Shown: piece by piece, positions 48,365-58,140 of the stretch | How the letters are laid out: every line of letters begins with the position of its first letter | Position numbering within the stretch: the first letter of the stretch is position 1 | Assembly: GCA_938084835.1 (NCBI GenBank) | Contig: CALKER010000018.1 | Location: forward strand, 62,001-126,000 | Length of the DNA: 64,000 bases | Source of the DNA: an uncultured Thermoguttaceae bacterium | GTDB taxonomy: Bacteria > Planctomycetota > Planctomycetia > Pirellulales > Thermoguttaceae | Direction: 5' to 3' | Position numbers and translations under genes: made by a program | Notes under the pieces: generated by a model | Databases searched by the model: none | What the model was told of the DNA's origin: nothing | What the model saw: only the letters and a program-made list of their open reading frames with translations

Positions 48365-50624
48365 CTGCCTGCCCAGCCTCTTCCTGATGAAAGCCGGCAA
48401 CGAGTGTGTCGAGCGGAGGAGCAAGCAAGACCAATCCGTTATGCTGTGCCACCTTTTGCCGCAGTTGGGCGATTGCCTCCTTTTTCCCCCGCTGCCAGCG
48501 CGAGTTGTCCCAGCGAAAAATCACTACCTCCCGTACTGGGGGCTTACGGAAAAAATGCTCTCGGCAAAAAAGCCACGCCGAAACCACTCCGAGGATTCGC
48601 CCGCCGTGGATTTGCTCACATTCTTCCGTTGAGAAGGAAGCCACTTCTTCCCCCGCCGTAGCCAGGAGCGTTCGTAATAACTCCCCGCGCCACGAGTTGG
48701 TTAAAAGCTCCTCTCTGCTAAGTACTATGGCGGCGATTTTTCCCGAGTGGAGGTATAACCAAAGGTCATCTACGGCAATCGTGTACCGGCCCGACCATAA
48801 CCCGGTGTAACCAAGACAATCGGCGACCCACGCGCTTGGCGGCGTGTGGTCGCGGAGCCATATCGCCGCTTGGCGATCCGCAACCGCGGTCACGTTGGGG
48901 GGATTACTGAGTGCATCCCCAAAAAGAAGGCACCCCATGGCCGCCACCACTGCGGGCCCTCCCCAGGCGCCGAGGCCACTACCAACTTGTCGCAGACACC
49001 ATGCCGCCGGAGCAGCTCCCAACACTACTACCGGGCCAAAATGCCGCGCCGAAATATAACCATGCTGCAGAGTCCACCAAAGGCAAACACCAGTGTGAAA
49101 GATTGCATAACCCCAGGCCAAAAGATCCTTCGCGCCGCGACGCGGCCAAAGGGCAATTGCGCCGAACAAAGCCGGTACACCCAACAAATAACCGAAGGCA
49201 TCCGCAAGCTCTTGGCCGACAAGTTTCAGCCGCCCAAGCCATTGCGGCCGCAAGTCGTTCGCAGAAAATTCCCGGAGAATAAAACTTTCACGCAAGAAAT
49301 AAAGCTCTTTATCTAGCTCGCCATCGAGCGTGGCCACACCATCCTTTCCTTCCGGCTTTAGCGAGTCCTCCAGGGGCAATCCCGACGACGGGTAGGGTGC
49401 GGGCTCATGCGTCCCAGCGGAAGCCCGCTCGTGTTCGGGAGGACACGTAGGATAAGGAGCCTTGGCAATTCCATCTTCCACCATCGACGCAATCAGCTCT
49501 TCGGCATTCGCGGGCTGGAGCAAAGACCAGTAGATGGCATACACAGTGAAAAAACCCCCCGTAAATAACGCTAGGGCGAAAAATGGCCACCTTAGCGCCG
49601 CAAAGCCGATGCGCTCGCCTCCGCCAACAACACTTATGCCGAAGGGTGAACCGTTAGGCTCCTGACTTCCCGCAAAAATGACGGAATTACAAGGAGCATA
49701 CCAATCTCCGGACTTCTTCCCAACCTGGGTCCGTGCTATCACCCGCAAGTGTGTCACTATTTTTACACGCAAGTGTGTCACTATTTTTACAAAAGCTACC
49801 AGCAAACACCCGCCGAGAGCCAGAATACCAAAGGCAGCAAAGGTCAGTGTGGCCCGATGACACATCGCGGCAGTGGCAGCCATCAGACCGCTCACAAACA
49901 ACTCGCCACCGGGTAAAAACGTCGCCCACCTGAATTTCGCTTTAAGGATCCAACCCGGCTTCGGGGAAGTAATCTCTGCGGCGGCATCGTCCCCACCGGA
50001 AGATGAAATTCCTGTCCGTGCCCGAACCCAACCGCGGAGAGAATCTTTGTTTTTGGTGTCAAAAGGTGTTCTTTCGGCAAAAATCCCTCCCCACGATCGA
50101 AGAAATAAATAAATGGCTCCGCTTGCCAGCGCGATACTCCAAGCATCTGCGATTCCATCCGCGCCTAGCCTGGCCATTTCCGGCAAAAGCGAAAACAGCA
50201 AAGCCGAAGTTGTAGCAAAAGTTGGCCCGACGAGCTCCAGGCTTAGGAAATACACGAAGAGTACAGCGAGCACGACACCCGCGGCCGCTGCGATTTGAAC
50301 CGAAACTGCCCAATCGGCTTGGCCTAATGACAGTTGGCTCCGCACCCAATGAACAACTGCCACAATCGTGGGAAAAACTGGCTCCGAGCCTTGCCGTCGC
50401 CAGGCCGCAATAACCCCCTCTGAAAACACCTGCTCGGCACGGGCAATAAAGCGGACGCCGTCCGGAGCCGGCCCTCCCGCAATGCTAAGCAAGCACATTT
50501 GGACAAAGAAGGCCCACCCTGCCAAGGCGGCGACGCAGAGGAACGTGTTCGCCCAAAGGCCACTTCCGGGTAAGCCGTCTATTTCTGCGTTTACTTCCTT
50601 CGCATCCGTGCACCAACTTGTCAT
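48330..50624 (-). CDS. GT39/ArnT-like polytopic membrane glycosyltransferase-type protein
   Basis: 764 residues with about ten or more hydrophobic segments in the N-terminal two thirds. GGPAPDGVRFIARAEQVF and REQGS-like GSEPVFPTIVAVVHW resemble the first loop of dolichyl-phosphate-mannose/undecaprenyl-linked mannosyltransferases, where an acidic residue pair binds the sugar donor. A soluble C-terminal region (about 600-750) has AADRQAAIWLRDHTPPSAWVADCLGYTGLWSGR, typical of planctomycete GT39 homologues. A large hydrophilic insert at about 190-240 and a duplicated VKIVTHLR segment (24-base in-frame duplication) are unusual. It probably glycosylates lipid-linked sugars or proteins at the inner membrane. 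The start ATG has GGGAAAG upstream. Confidence 0.7.
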   Translation of the reverse strand: MTSWCTDAKEVNAEIDGLPGSGLWANTFLCVAALAGWAFFVQMCLLSIAGGPAPDGVRFIARAEQVFSEGVIAAWRRQGSEPVFPTIVAVVHWVRSQLSLGQADWAVSVQIAAAAGVVLAVLFVYFLSLELVGPTFATTSALLFSLLPEMARLGADGIADAWSIALASGAIYLFLRSWGGIFAERTPFDTKNKDSLRGWVRARTGISSSGGDDAAAEITSPKPGWILKAKFRWATFLPGGELFVSGLMAATAAMCHRATLTFAAFGILALGGCLLVAFVKIVTHLRVKIVTHLRVIARTQVGKKSGDWYAPCNSVIFAGSQEPNGSPFGISVVGGGERIGFAALRWPFFALALFTGGFFTVYAIYWSLLQPANAEELIASMVEDGIAKAPYPTCPPEHERASAGTHEPAPYPSSGLPLEDSLKPEGKDGVATLDGELDKELYFLRESFILREFSANDLRPQWLGRLKLVGQELADAFGYLLGVPALFGAIALWPRRGAKDLLAWGYAIFHTGVCLWWTLQHGYISARHFGPVVVLGAAPAAWCLRQVGSGLGAWGGPAVVAAMGCLLFGDALSNPPNVTAVADRQAAIWLRDHTPPSAWVADCLGYTGLWSGRYTIAVDDLWLYLHSGKIAAIVLSREELLTNSWRGELLRTLLATAGEEVASFSTEECEQIHGGRILGVVSAWLFCREHFFRKPPVREVVIFRWDNSRWQRGKKEAIAQLRQKVAQHNGLVLLAPPLDTLVAGFHQEEAGQAATAASVGFQRR
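49744..49791. repeat. In-frame 24-base tandem duplication
   Basis: The 24-base unit at 49744-49767 is repeated exactly at 49768-49791. Read on the minus strand it duplicates eight residues (VKIVTHLR) inside the membrane protein. It is exact, so likely recent. Confidence 0.85.
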
Positions 50625-51017
50625 AGCTTTCCCGCCCCTTCGACGAGGTCAACTTACTAACGAATAGTTACAAGGGCCACAAGAAACGCTCAAACAGGAG
50701 ATGGGGTGAACGTGTAAAAAGCATAATCAACGCGGTTTCCGTGAGAACACAAACGTGAGTGCTGGGGCCGTGAACTCTCCTGCTCCCGGTGGGCGCGGAA
50801 TTAATTCCCTCCCACGGGAGGGTAAGGAGCTCTTCCCTACAACTCCTCTGCAATCAACAGCCTTCACTTCGCAAAAACCGGATGATATTTACGACCAATT
50901 GTGGGCGCCTACCGTAAAATCCGCTAGAATCGTCATTAGCTGTAAATGAAGCGCACAGTGAGACGATATCGGTCACCGCGTAGCTGAAAGACGTCAAGTC
51001 TAAATGGGTGCTGGAAA
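50625..51017. other. Divergent intergenic region with a large hairpin
   Basis: About 0.39 kb. CTCCC-G-GTGGG (50783-50793) pairs with CCCAC-GGGAG (50811-50820), and the loop itself contains the palindrome GGAATTAATTCC (50797-50808). No gene is supported. Confidence 0.45.
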
Positions 51018-51593
51018 ATGAATCCGCTCACCAAACCGCTCATCCTCTCTTCAGTGCCGGTCCTGGTCACGTTGTTGGCAGCCGGATGCAATGTCGTCGA
51101 ATCAGTGGCGCCAATTGGCGAAAAGCCGGCTGCATTAAAACCTGAAGAAATAGAGGGGGAATGGTACCACCCGGATGGGACCTTGACGATTAGCATACTT
51201 GACCCGGGTAACGGTTTAGTTGAGATCGGCAGCATCAAAAAAGACGCTCAGGCCGCTGGAAGATTGAAACTTGAAACCGAACGGGTTCTCGTTCGGTCTT
51301 TCAATGATTGGCTTTTTTTTAATATTCGGCAAAAAGATCCTGAGCGGAAAGGAGCGTATCTTTGGGGCAGGGTGAAAATAGAGCCAAAACGACTGTTGGT
51401 GTGGTTCCCGAATCCCAAAAAATTCGCTGATCTTGTCCGAACAGACAAAATTCCCGGACGAGTTGATGACAAAGGTAATGTAATTTTGTGGGAGTTGGAG
51501 CCAAGCCATTTAGAGTTAATTGCCAGCGAGCCCGAAGGTCCCATGTTCATTTGGGACAGTCCGATGGTGTTATTTCGCCGATCTGATCCCTAG
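51018..51593 (+). CDS. Putative lipoprotein of unknown function
   Basis: 191 residues. The signal LILSSVPVLVTLLAAGC ends in the lipobox LAAGC at about residue 24. The mature part is a small beta-rich domain beginning EGEWYHPDGTLTISILD and continuing VKIEPKRLLVWFPNPKKFADLV. It resembles a lipocalin-like or DUF-type barrel in length and hydrophobic pattern, but I recognise no named family. Probably bound to the outer or inner membrane. No close gene partner is visible. Confidence 0.7.
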   Translation: MNPLTKPLILSSVPVLVTLLAAGCNVVESVAPIGEKPAALKPEEIEGEWYHPDGTLTISILDPGNGLVEIGSIKKDAQAAGRLKLETERVLVRSFNDWLFFNIRQKDPERKGAYLWGRVKIEPKRLLVWFPNPKKFADLVRTDKIPGRVDDKGNVILWELEPSHLELIASEPEGPMFIWDSPMVLFRRSDP

Positions 51594-51988
51594 TCCGCGC
51601 TTTTGACTAACTTGCTCGGCTCGCTGCAATTTCCTTGCCGCACGTATACCTTCAAATGACCGGCTTTCAGATGAAATCTGTCGACTAGATGACATCTGTC
51701 GATCGGAAAAAAACTCGCCAGAAACTAAACGATGTTCTCAGAAACAAGCCCTCCGAATCTTCACTAAAGGGAACATTTCTCCAGAAGCAGCCGGGCCGAT
51801 TCAGAAGTATATAATCGTGATAAAATTACTAATTATTTCGGGTATTGGAGACCCCAGCCCACCGCAGACTCTCAGTTGTTGCAGCTTTTTCGCCTAATTT
51901 GGGAAGACGATGTGAACCGAATAATTCAAGCCCAGAGATGGATATCTGCCGGCATTTTCTTTGGCGTATGCCATAAAACTGGTTAAAT
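51594..51988. other. Intergenic with an 18-base direct repeat
   Basis: About 0.4 kb between a lipoprotein and the convergent rpsT. An imperfect tandem pair of 18-base units (AGATGAAATCTGTCGACT then AGATGACATCTGTCGATC) is at 51669-51704; each has an internal CAGAT/ATCTG-type dyad. No gene or terminator is supported. Confidence 0.45.
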
Positions 51989-52258
51989 CTACGTTTTAGC
52001 CAGCTTATTGAGACGCTGAGCCAAACGCGATTTTAGTCGAGCTGCCTTGTTCTTGTGAATTACCCCTTTTGCGGCAGCCTGATCAATCTTCTTGGTCGCC
52101 ACACGGAACTCCTCTTTAGCAAGTTCCACATTGCCAGCAGAGAGGGCCTTCAAAACCCGCTTACAGTGGGTTTTTATCATGTGCTTAACTGCCCGATTCC
52201 GCGCTCGCCGTCGAAGGTTTTGACGAAGCCTCTTTGCTGCGCTTTTAGTATTTGGCAT
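51989..52258 (-). CDS. rpsT: 30S ribosomal protein S20
   Basis: 89 residues, close to the usual 86-88. MPNTKSAAKRLRQNLRRRARNR matches the conserved N-terminus of S20, and the helical basic body (KHMIKTHCKRVLKAL, AAAKGVIHKNKAARLKSRLAQRLNKL) completes the family pattern. S20 binds 16S rRNA helices 6, 9, 13 and 44 during 30S assembly. The gene stands alone, as is common for rpsT. GAGAGAAG precedes the ATG. Confidence 0.96.
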   Translation of the reverse strand: MPNTKSAAKRLRQNLRRRARNRAVKHMIKTHCKRVLKALSAGNVELAKEEFRVATKKIDQAAAKGVIHKNKAARLKSRLAQRLNKLAKT

Positions 52259-53521
52259 CTTCGCTTCTCTCAGCTTTCCTCAACTTTTTGACTCTGCCAT
52301 CAAACCGTTAATGACCCGAAAAATCTCATTAGCTTTCCTGCTACCAGTCCGAGGCCAGCATTCCAAGCCGGTTTTTCAGCAGGACAATTACATAAATAAT
52401 AACCATTTCCCGCTATCGAGGATCCATAACTCGCTTTTACCAGGATACGCCCCTCAACGTGGTCCGGACAAGGGTATCCGGGATTCACTTCGATGAGATC
52501 GAGGCCATGGAGAACTCAATAATCGTTTAAATTTCATCCCGCCCGCCACCTGCCTTAGACAAGATTGTAACGATTCTTTCAAAAGCCGCAAACGCTTTAC
52601 GACCACCAAATTCGGCAGGGCAATCATCCCTCTCACTTACCGGACAAATTAAATTCGGACGTAGGAATCTAAGCGGGTCTGAAAGTTGCTCTACTAGTAG
52701 CAAATTAGAACCACTTGGGGGAACTAAACCACGTCCAAAAAGCCACGAAAGACTGTGCGAGCGCCACTGCGGAAGAATTGGGCCCAACAAAATGGTACCC
52801 AAGCTTCGACTTGTTTATTTAAGGGGAAGACAGCTGTCTCCCTCTCCCGGTCGAAAGTCCGGTAAGACCCCCGGCGAAAGTCGTTCCAGTGACAACTTTT
52901 CATGCCACAAAAAGGGGAGATTTATCCCCCACGATGACGATTCACCAATTTCTGGGGACTGGGGTATTGAAGCTGGCCAACTTTTCCACAACTTGGAAGC
53001 GCGGTTGTACCGGCCGGTAGGATTACTAACCTCCCCACAAGTCAACCCATACGGGGGCCAGAAGGCTAGCCCTGCGTGTGTCTTGGTTCCCCGAGATTCT
53101 CGCCGCGTTCCGATCATACCGCACTGTCACTGCCGCCGACACAAGTTGCACGCACCGTGCGAGGGCGGTACCAAGATTTGTCAACTCGAAATTATGGCTT
53201 CTATCCGTGCACTCGTTTCACGAAAGACCTGCTAAGATCCCCCCTTTTGGTGGAACAACCGCTCAACCTAGGTCATGGATCGTATCACAGTTCACTTAGT
53301 TCACGTCCAGAGAACGGTGATTGCTCCCGAGGAGTTTCGGCCGTTGGTCATGCCGCAAGAACCGCCTTGTGCTTGGTTTGACGAAACAGGCAAAAAATTT
53401 GCGATGTTTTTCTGAAGATGTTAGAATTCAAGCGAGGTAGTTGGTAGACGTGTACACTGACCAAGTCGTGGGCCAGCAACGCAACTAGGATTTTCGATTT
53501 AAAAGGGTTGTTTCCTATCGG

Positions 53522-53581
53522 GGTGTAAATCTTTTTATGGTGTAAATCTTTTTATAGATAGGCTTTTATAGATAGGCTGGA
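53522..53581. repeat. Adjacent 17-base and 14-base tandem duplications
   Basis: GGTGTAAATCTTTTTAT at 53522-53538 is repeated exactly at 53539-53555. Directly after it ATAGATAGGCTTTT (53554-53567) begins a second duplication with 14-base period that runs to about 53578. Noncoding context. Confidence 0.8.
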
Positions 53582-53640
53582 ATCGGTCATCGCGTGGTTT
53601 CCTTGTTGCCGTATTCACCGGTCAGCAGCCCGAATCTTAG

Positions 53641-53683
53641 ATCCGCTAAAGGTTTCCGAAATTTCGCAGAAATCCTAGCGGAT
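53641..53683. repeat. Long-loop inverted repeat
   Basis: ATCCGCTA (53641-53648) and TAGCGGAT (53676-53683) are perfect complements around a 27-base loop that contains a further TTTC/GAAA pairing. Confidence 0.45.
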
Positions 53684-54024
53684 GAAATCTGTGGCAACGG
53701 TTGTGAAGCGAGGGGCGGAGCGATAAACGAAGCCGCAAAAGGCGGTCCTTATCGCGCGTTGCGAGTCCCAAATGTGTTTGATGTGTGTAGCTTTAGGAAT
53801 TCTTTCACGCCAAAGCGTTAAGGATTTTTTCGGAGCAAAGCCCAGCCCGCTGGCAGAATAAAGGAAAATCTTCGGTCAATAACGGGCAGACTGGTAAACG
53901 GGAGTTTCACTGCTTTTGGGAATGTCAACTTCGGGGCCATCGTCCGTGGCTCTAGCTTTGACCGGTTGTGCAGTAACAAATCGTTTTAGCGCTTTAAACA
54001 ACTGCCAGGTTGGAGGAGCTGATC

Positions 54025-55116
54025 ATGCTTAACCCAGCGGGAAGAACTCGATTCAAGAAGGCGTTCACTCTCGTGGAGCTTTTAGTAGTTATTGCGATTA
54101 TCGGGATTTTGATAGCCTTACTCCTCCCCGCCATTCAGGCGGCAAGGGAGGCGGCGCGGCGATCGCAGTGTTCGAACAATTTAAAACAAATCGGTCTGGC
54201 ACTTCACAACTATCATGACACTCATAACACATTTCCGTTCTCCGTAATGGTACATATTCCCCCTGGCGCTTCGACCGTTCAGAACGCTCAGAGCTGGGCT
54301 ATTTGTATACTTCCGTTCATCGAACAGCAGGCTTTGTATGCTCAGTACGATTCCCGATTTCCACCGCTTTCGCCGGCAGCCTTACCCAACCCACTACCTC
54401 CCCAACAGCCATTCATCAACATTCGGGTGACAAGTACGATAGTAACCTCGTTTATTTGCCCCTCTGCTCCCGGCAGTCCGGATAGCCGCGTGTACGACTC
54501 ATCCACTTCGATTCAGGGAGTGACAATTTATTGGCGCTCGGCCCCCTCGGACTACTGTGTCAATTCTGGTGTTGGGCAAGACCTTAACAATGTAGGCCCG
54601 GCCGGAAGCTTCGCGCCGATTGCCTACGCGAATTTCCCCGGTGGGGCCGTGGGAAGCCGCGAAGGCGTCCTTAACTTCGTTGGTTTCGATCCATTCTTGA
54701 ACACGACACTGATGATGACCAGTCGAATTGCCGATGTCCTCGATGGGACTTCTAACACTATCATGATCGGAGAGCGAACCGGGGGTCGCATCATCTACTT
54801 GGGGACGCGTGTAGCCCCATCAACCCAAGCCCCCTACAATCAGCTAGTGGCGGTCAATGGAGGTGGTTGGGGTGATCTTTTTAATGGTTACCACTGGTTG
54901 ATTGGAACTTCTCAGGATGGGACCTCGATGCAAGGGGGATCTTGCGCGATCAATTGCAACAACATCCGAGGCCAATCATACCACTCTTTCCATCCGGCCG
55001 GTGCTAATTTCCTTTTGACCGACGGATCCGTTCGGTTGATAAGCGCCACGGTCGATCCATTTACTTTTGCCAGCATGCTAACGCGCAGGAAAGGCGAGCC
55101 GATATCAGCCCAATAG
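54025..55116 (+). CDS. DUF1559 pseudopilin
   Basis: 363 residues from ATG 54025; GGAGGAG lies upstream and a TTG at 54010 in frame is less likely. The N-terminus KKAFTLVELLVVIAIIGIL is a prepilin peptidase (type IV pilin-like) signal with Phe after the cleavage site and Glu at position 5, followed by the planctomycete variant AAREAARRSQCSNNLKQIGLALHNYHD. A DUF1559 domain fills the rest, ending in FHPAGANFLLTDGSVRLIS. Such proteins are multi-copy in Planctomycetota and are thought to form pilus-like or secretion pseudopilus structures; the secretin at 34940 could be a partner (inference). It stands alone here. Confidence 0.95.
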   Translation: MLNPAGRTRFKKAFTLVELLVVIAIIGILIALLLPAIQAAREAARRSQCSNNLKQIGLALHNYHDTHNTFPFSVMVHIPPGASTVQNAQSWAICILPFIEQQALYAQYDSRFPPLSPAALPNPLPPQQPFINIRVTSTIVTSFICPSAPGSPDSRVYDSSTSIQGVTIYWRSAPSDYCVNSGVGQDLNNVGPAGSFAPIAYANFPGGAVGSREGVLNFVGFDPFLNTTLMMTSRIADVLDGTSNTIMIGERTGGRIIYLGTRVAPSTQAPYNQLVAVNGGGWGDLFNGYHWLIGTSQDGTSMQGGSCAINCNNIRGQSYHSFHPAGANFLLTDGSVRLISATVDPFTFASMLTRRKGEPISAQ

Positions 55117-55730
55117 TAGCGATGACCGCTGCGGGTGGGAAAATCCCGAGGGCCGGAGAGAACTGCCCCTGGGAAATTAGGTAGAAACATTCGGCGGCCG
55201 TGCTAATCCGCTCCGTGGAGTGGGAAGAAGCGTGGCGGCGCTTAGTGCCTGATGGGCGCTGTGACACCTGGAATCGATGACTCACTCATGCCGAGAAACT
55301 AATGCCTTAAACCTGGTTGATTTTCTCGGTCCCCTAAACTCTGAAAGACGTGTTCGTCCGCATTCTGAAAAGGTTAGTTTGGCCAGCCCGGGAGGTTAAT
55401 TAAGCCTCGGTCCAGGGTATCAAAATTGACCGGTCCGAGGCTCCCCTGCATCGTTTTCGGTGTCGCTTTCCCCAGCAGGCTGCGTGAATGTCCGGCAGCA
55501 ACGATCGAACTTCTCCACGCGTAATGTGCAAAGTGGAGGTCTCAAGCCTGAGCACTCGAGACCTCCACAAGCAGAAGGCCTAAGTGTCGGCTGAAGCATC
55601 GCATGCTCCCGTTAACATCGGGTGTTTTTCCCATCCGTTTTAGCCGGACGGGGTCGCGCTGCTGGCGCAGGCTCAGCTTTTCAGACTGGAGAAGAAGGGA
55701 GCGACTTGTTTGCCAAGTTCGGCAGTTTGA
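55117..55730. other. Convergent intergenic region with two inverted repeats
   Basis: About 0.6 kb between the convergent pseudopilin and FliN-like genes. AGCCTCGG (55403-55410) pairs with CCGAGGCT (55435-55442). GTGGAGGTCTC (55533-55543) pairs perfectly with GAGACCTCCAC (55558-55568). Neither has a clear T-run; they may act as bidirectional terminators or processed RNA ends. Confidence 0.5.
55533..55568. repeat. Perfect 11-base inverted repeat
   Basis: The arms at 55533-55543 and 55558-55568 are exact complements with a 14-base loop. Located between convergent genes. Confidence 0.6.
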
Positions 55731-56699
55731 TCAGAAGCCAAGCTTTTCGGCGACAGTTCGCCCAGGTCTTTGCTCTCCACAAATTTTGGAAACCGGACAG
55801 TCTTGAGAAGCCCTGTGCTGTTGCGGTTTGAGGACTTGCACTTGTTCAGGCGGAGGGAGAATTCTTAAGACCCGAAGACCAAACTTTTCGCCAACCTTTA
55901 CCGCCTCTCCCTGTGCGATTATTCGACCTGCGATTTCGAGGTCCAAAAGCTCCTCACAAGATTTTTCGAACTGAATAATTGTGCCGGGGCTCAACTGGAG
56001 AATATTGGCAACGGGCTGCTTCCGCCGAGCCAGGGTCACGCTCGCGCGTAATGGGACGCGAAGAAGTGTCCGCAAATAGGCGGAAACATCCTTTCGCTTG
56101 GCCCGCGAGCCGGCGGCCGGATTCCAGTCGGAGGCCTCCGGGGCCCGGGTAGCACCGCCCAATCCCTCGAATTCCTTCTCAGCACTTCCGACTGGGGCGG
56201 AGAGTGCTTTTCCTTGCCCCTCCGGGTCCTCAGGAACGAAATTTTTCCTCAGCTCAGGCTCCCTGCCCAAAGCGACAAGCGCTGCAACAATTTCCCCCTC
56301 GCCAGCAACGTACCGAACGTGAACGCCATGGGGTGACTCAGAGCCGATCCCGGCTGCGGCCCATAATTCCGGACAAATTTCACAGGAGGCAGTGGCCTCG
56401 AAATCTTCCGGAAATAAGATCACTGCCAATTCCTGGGCCAAGGTATCCATGATGGCTCGGCTGGTTGGCGAAGGATTTCGGTAATCGGCGGGAAGGAGTT
56501 TACCCTCCGGCACCAGCAGGTCAATCTCGCCTACCTTCGACCTCAGCCGAATGAGAATCCCCGGCCGGGTTAGGGCAAGCTTCAATTCCTGACCATAGCA
56601 CAGCGCGAATTCTACGGCCCCAGGCAACCGCAGAGTTCGCCCAAGAACCTCCGCGATTTCCTGCCGATGTATTTCGAGCGTTTCAACAAGCCAGCTCAC
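55731..56699 (-). CDS. Flagellar motor switch FliN/FliM-family protein (SpoA domain)
   Basis: 322 residues from GTG 56699 (a valine codon reading VSWLVETL). The C-terminal 90 residues are a SpoA/FliMN_C domain: LRTLLRVPLRASVTLARRKQPVANILQLSPGTIIQFEK, LDLEIAGRIIAQGEAVKVGEKFGLRVLRI. The N-terminal 170 residues (LGRTLRLPGAVEFAL, ASCEICPELWAAAG) are divergent and followed by a low-complexity linker. A FliN normally has about 80-140 residues, so this is an extended form. No flagellar operon is adjacent. It could belong to a dispersed flagellar set or to a SpoA-type secretion component. Confidence 0.72.
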   Translation of the reverse strand: MSWLVETLEIHRQEIAEVLGRTLRLPGAVEFALCYGQELKLALTRPGILIRLRSKVGEIDLLVPEGKLLPADYRNPSPTSRAIMDTLAQELAVILFPEDFEATASCEICPELWAAAGIGSESPHGVHVRYVAGEGEIVAALVALGREPELRKNFVPEDPEGQGKALSAPVGSAEKEFEGLGGATRAPEASDWNPAAGSRAKRKDVSAYLRTLLRVPLRASVTLARRKQPVANILQLSPGTIIQFEKSCEELLDLEIAGRIIAQGEAVKVGEKFGLRVLRILPPPEQVQVLKPQQHRASQDCPVSKICGEQRPGRTVAEKLGF

Positions 56700-57168
56700 G
56701 GTGACAATAACGACAACCTTAGTCGGAACCCACAGGATTTTCCTGATCGCCCAGCTCGATGATCAAACAAGGTTAAGAAACCTGATGTTAAGGAATTCCA
56801 GGTTCAGAATCGGCAACCAATTCGTAAAACTTTGCGTGTTTTAGCGATTTTGCTCAGCCCATGCATTCGATAGGAAGGTTATATACCCTTCTATCGGGGG
56901 AATACTCGCTTGAACTGCTTCAGACCAAATAGTTTCAGGAGAACAAACCCGCATAGTAGGAGCTTTGGTATCTCTTTTCTAAAAGCCCGTTCCTTTTCGA
57001 AAAGCCCTTTAACGAATCTTGTCCCGGATGTTTGCCCCTTGACCAGTCGATGCGAACCCTCATTTTATGCGGTCCTTCATGTTATATCACTTGAATGATT
57101 AAGCTAGTAAGATATCGTGCGTCGAGCTTACACTAGTAGGTACAACCTTTTGATGGGACCTCTCCCCC
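56700..57168. other. Intergenic, nothing recognised
   Basis: About 0.47 kb between two minus-strand genes, AT-rich. A 62-codon frame at 56910-57098 is not convincing. It should hold the promoter of the FliN-like gene. Confidence 0.4.
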
Positions 57169-58140
57169 TCAACACCCCAAAGACGATTTTTCGGAGCTCA
57201 GCGTTTCGGCCCGCATGCCACTCGGGGATTGGGCGGCCATTTCCTCACTTGTTCCTGACTGCTCAAGAACGCCGTAACGTACAGCGAGCCCCAACAAGAT
57301 TACACTTCCCCCGGCCAAGGTCCACCATGCTGGGACCTCACCCCATGCCCAATAGACCCATAGCGGCATCACAACCGGTTCGATCAAGCCGATGACCACC
57401 GCCTCCTGACTTGAAATGCGGCCAAGGCCATAAAAAACAAGAACGTATGGGATTCCCATCTGAAAAACCCCAAAGGCCGCGGAGACAGCAAGTTGTAGCT
57501 TGCTTGGGTAAATACCCCACCAAATGATCACTGGTAGAAGCACTACAACTACAAGTAAGTGATTGAAAGCGATAATCCAGGCAGCCTCGATGTGCCGAAC
57601 CCTCCGCATGAAGACAAGGACCAAGGCGTAAGCCAGTCCTGAGGCAACGCCGAGGAGAGTTCCCCACTGCTGGCGACTTGCCCAATCAAATCCACCGGAG
57701 AGCTCACAGCCCAAAATGAGCCCAACGCCCGCGAGAGCAAAAGTCAATGCCACTAAATCCTTCCCGGAGGCCCGCTCACCGAAAAGAAGTGTGCTAAACA
57801 CAAATACCCATGCCGGCGCTGTGTACTGAAGCCAAATCGCGTTAGCCGCCGTGCCCATCACCATTGCCGAAAGGTAACAAATGTTCATCATGACAAAGGC
57901 AATACCTAAGGGGATGAGGCTTGAAGGAAAGACTGGGCGCCGCACGAACGGCAGAAGGACCATTGCTGCAAAAACGGCTCGCCAAAATGCCAGGAGAATC
58001 CCTCGTTGGGTTTCTGGCCACGAGGCAAAAACCGGCGCGGCTTTGACAAAAACGCCGCTAGAGCTCCACATCAAAGCGGCAACAGCCACCAAGATCCGCC
58101 CCTGCCAACGAGGATTTTTGTTCCCACAAATAAGATTCAC
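57169..58140 (-). CDS. EamA/DMT-family transporter
   Basis: 323 residues from GTG 58140, which has GGAGGG ten bases upstream; a GTG at 58191 would add 17 residues. Ten hydrophobic segments form two EamA repeats (about 15-140 and 160-290). LMWSSSGVFVKA opens the first repeat, and LYTAPAWVF-like LQYTAPAWVFVFSTLLFGE is the conserved third-helix region. The second repeat has PYVLVFYGLGRISSQEAVVIGLIEPVVMPLWVYWAWGE. The family exports amino acids, nucleosides and other metabolites at the inner membrane; the substrate cannot be told. A Ser/Glu-rich soluble tail of 40 residues follows. Confidence 0.88.
   Translation of the reverse strand: MNLICGNKNPRWQGRILVAVAALMWSSSGVFVKAAPVFASWPETQRGILLAFWRAVFAAMVLLPFVRRPVFPSSLIPLGIAFVMMNICYLSAMVMGTAANAIWLQYTAPAWVFVFSTLLFGERASGKDLVALTFALAGVGLILGCELSGGFDWASRQQWGTLLGVASGLAYALVLVFMRRVRHIEAAWIIAFNHLLVVVVLLPVIIWWGIYPSKLQLAVSAAFGVFQMGIPYVLVFYGLGRISSQEAVVIGLIEPVVMPLWVYWAWGEVPAWWTLAGGSVILLGLAVRYGVLEQSGTSEEMAAQSPSGMRAETLSSEKSSLGC

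Larger units (their letters stand above)
52259..54024. other. Long gene-poor interval with duplications
   Basis: 1.77 kb. Open frames at 52792-53235 and 52815-53117 on opposite strands overlap and have no recognised product. A 46-codon frame from ATG 53275 has no ribosome binding site. Between 53520 and 53581 lie two adjacent tandem duplications (17 and 14 bases). ATCCGCTA (53641-53648) and TAGCGGAT (53676-53683) form a long inverted repeat. The pseudopilin ribosome binding site GGAGGAG is at the right end. Confidence 0.5.

Noticed and set aside
52792..53235. 147-codon ORF
   Set aside because: No domain, and a comparable frame on the other strand; likely random.
53275..53415. 46-codon ORF MDRITVHLVHV...
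   Set aside because: Plausible composition but no Shine-Dalgarno and no recognisable family.
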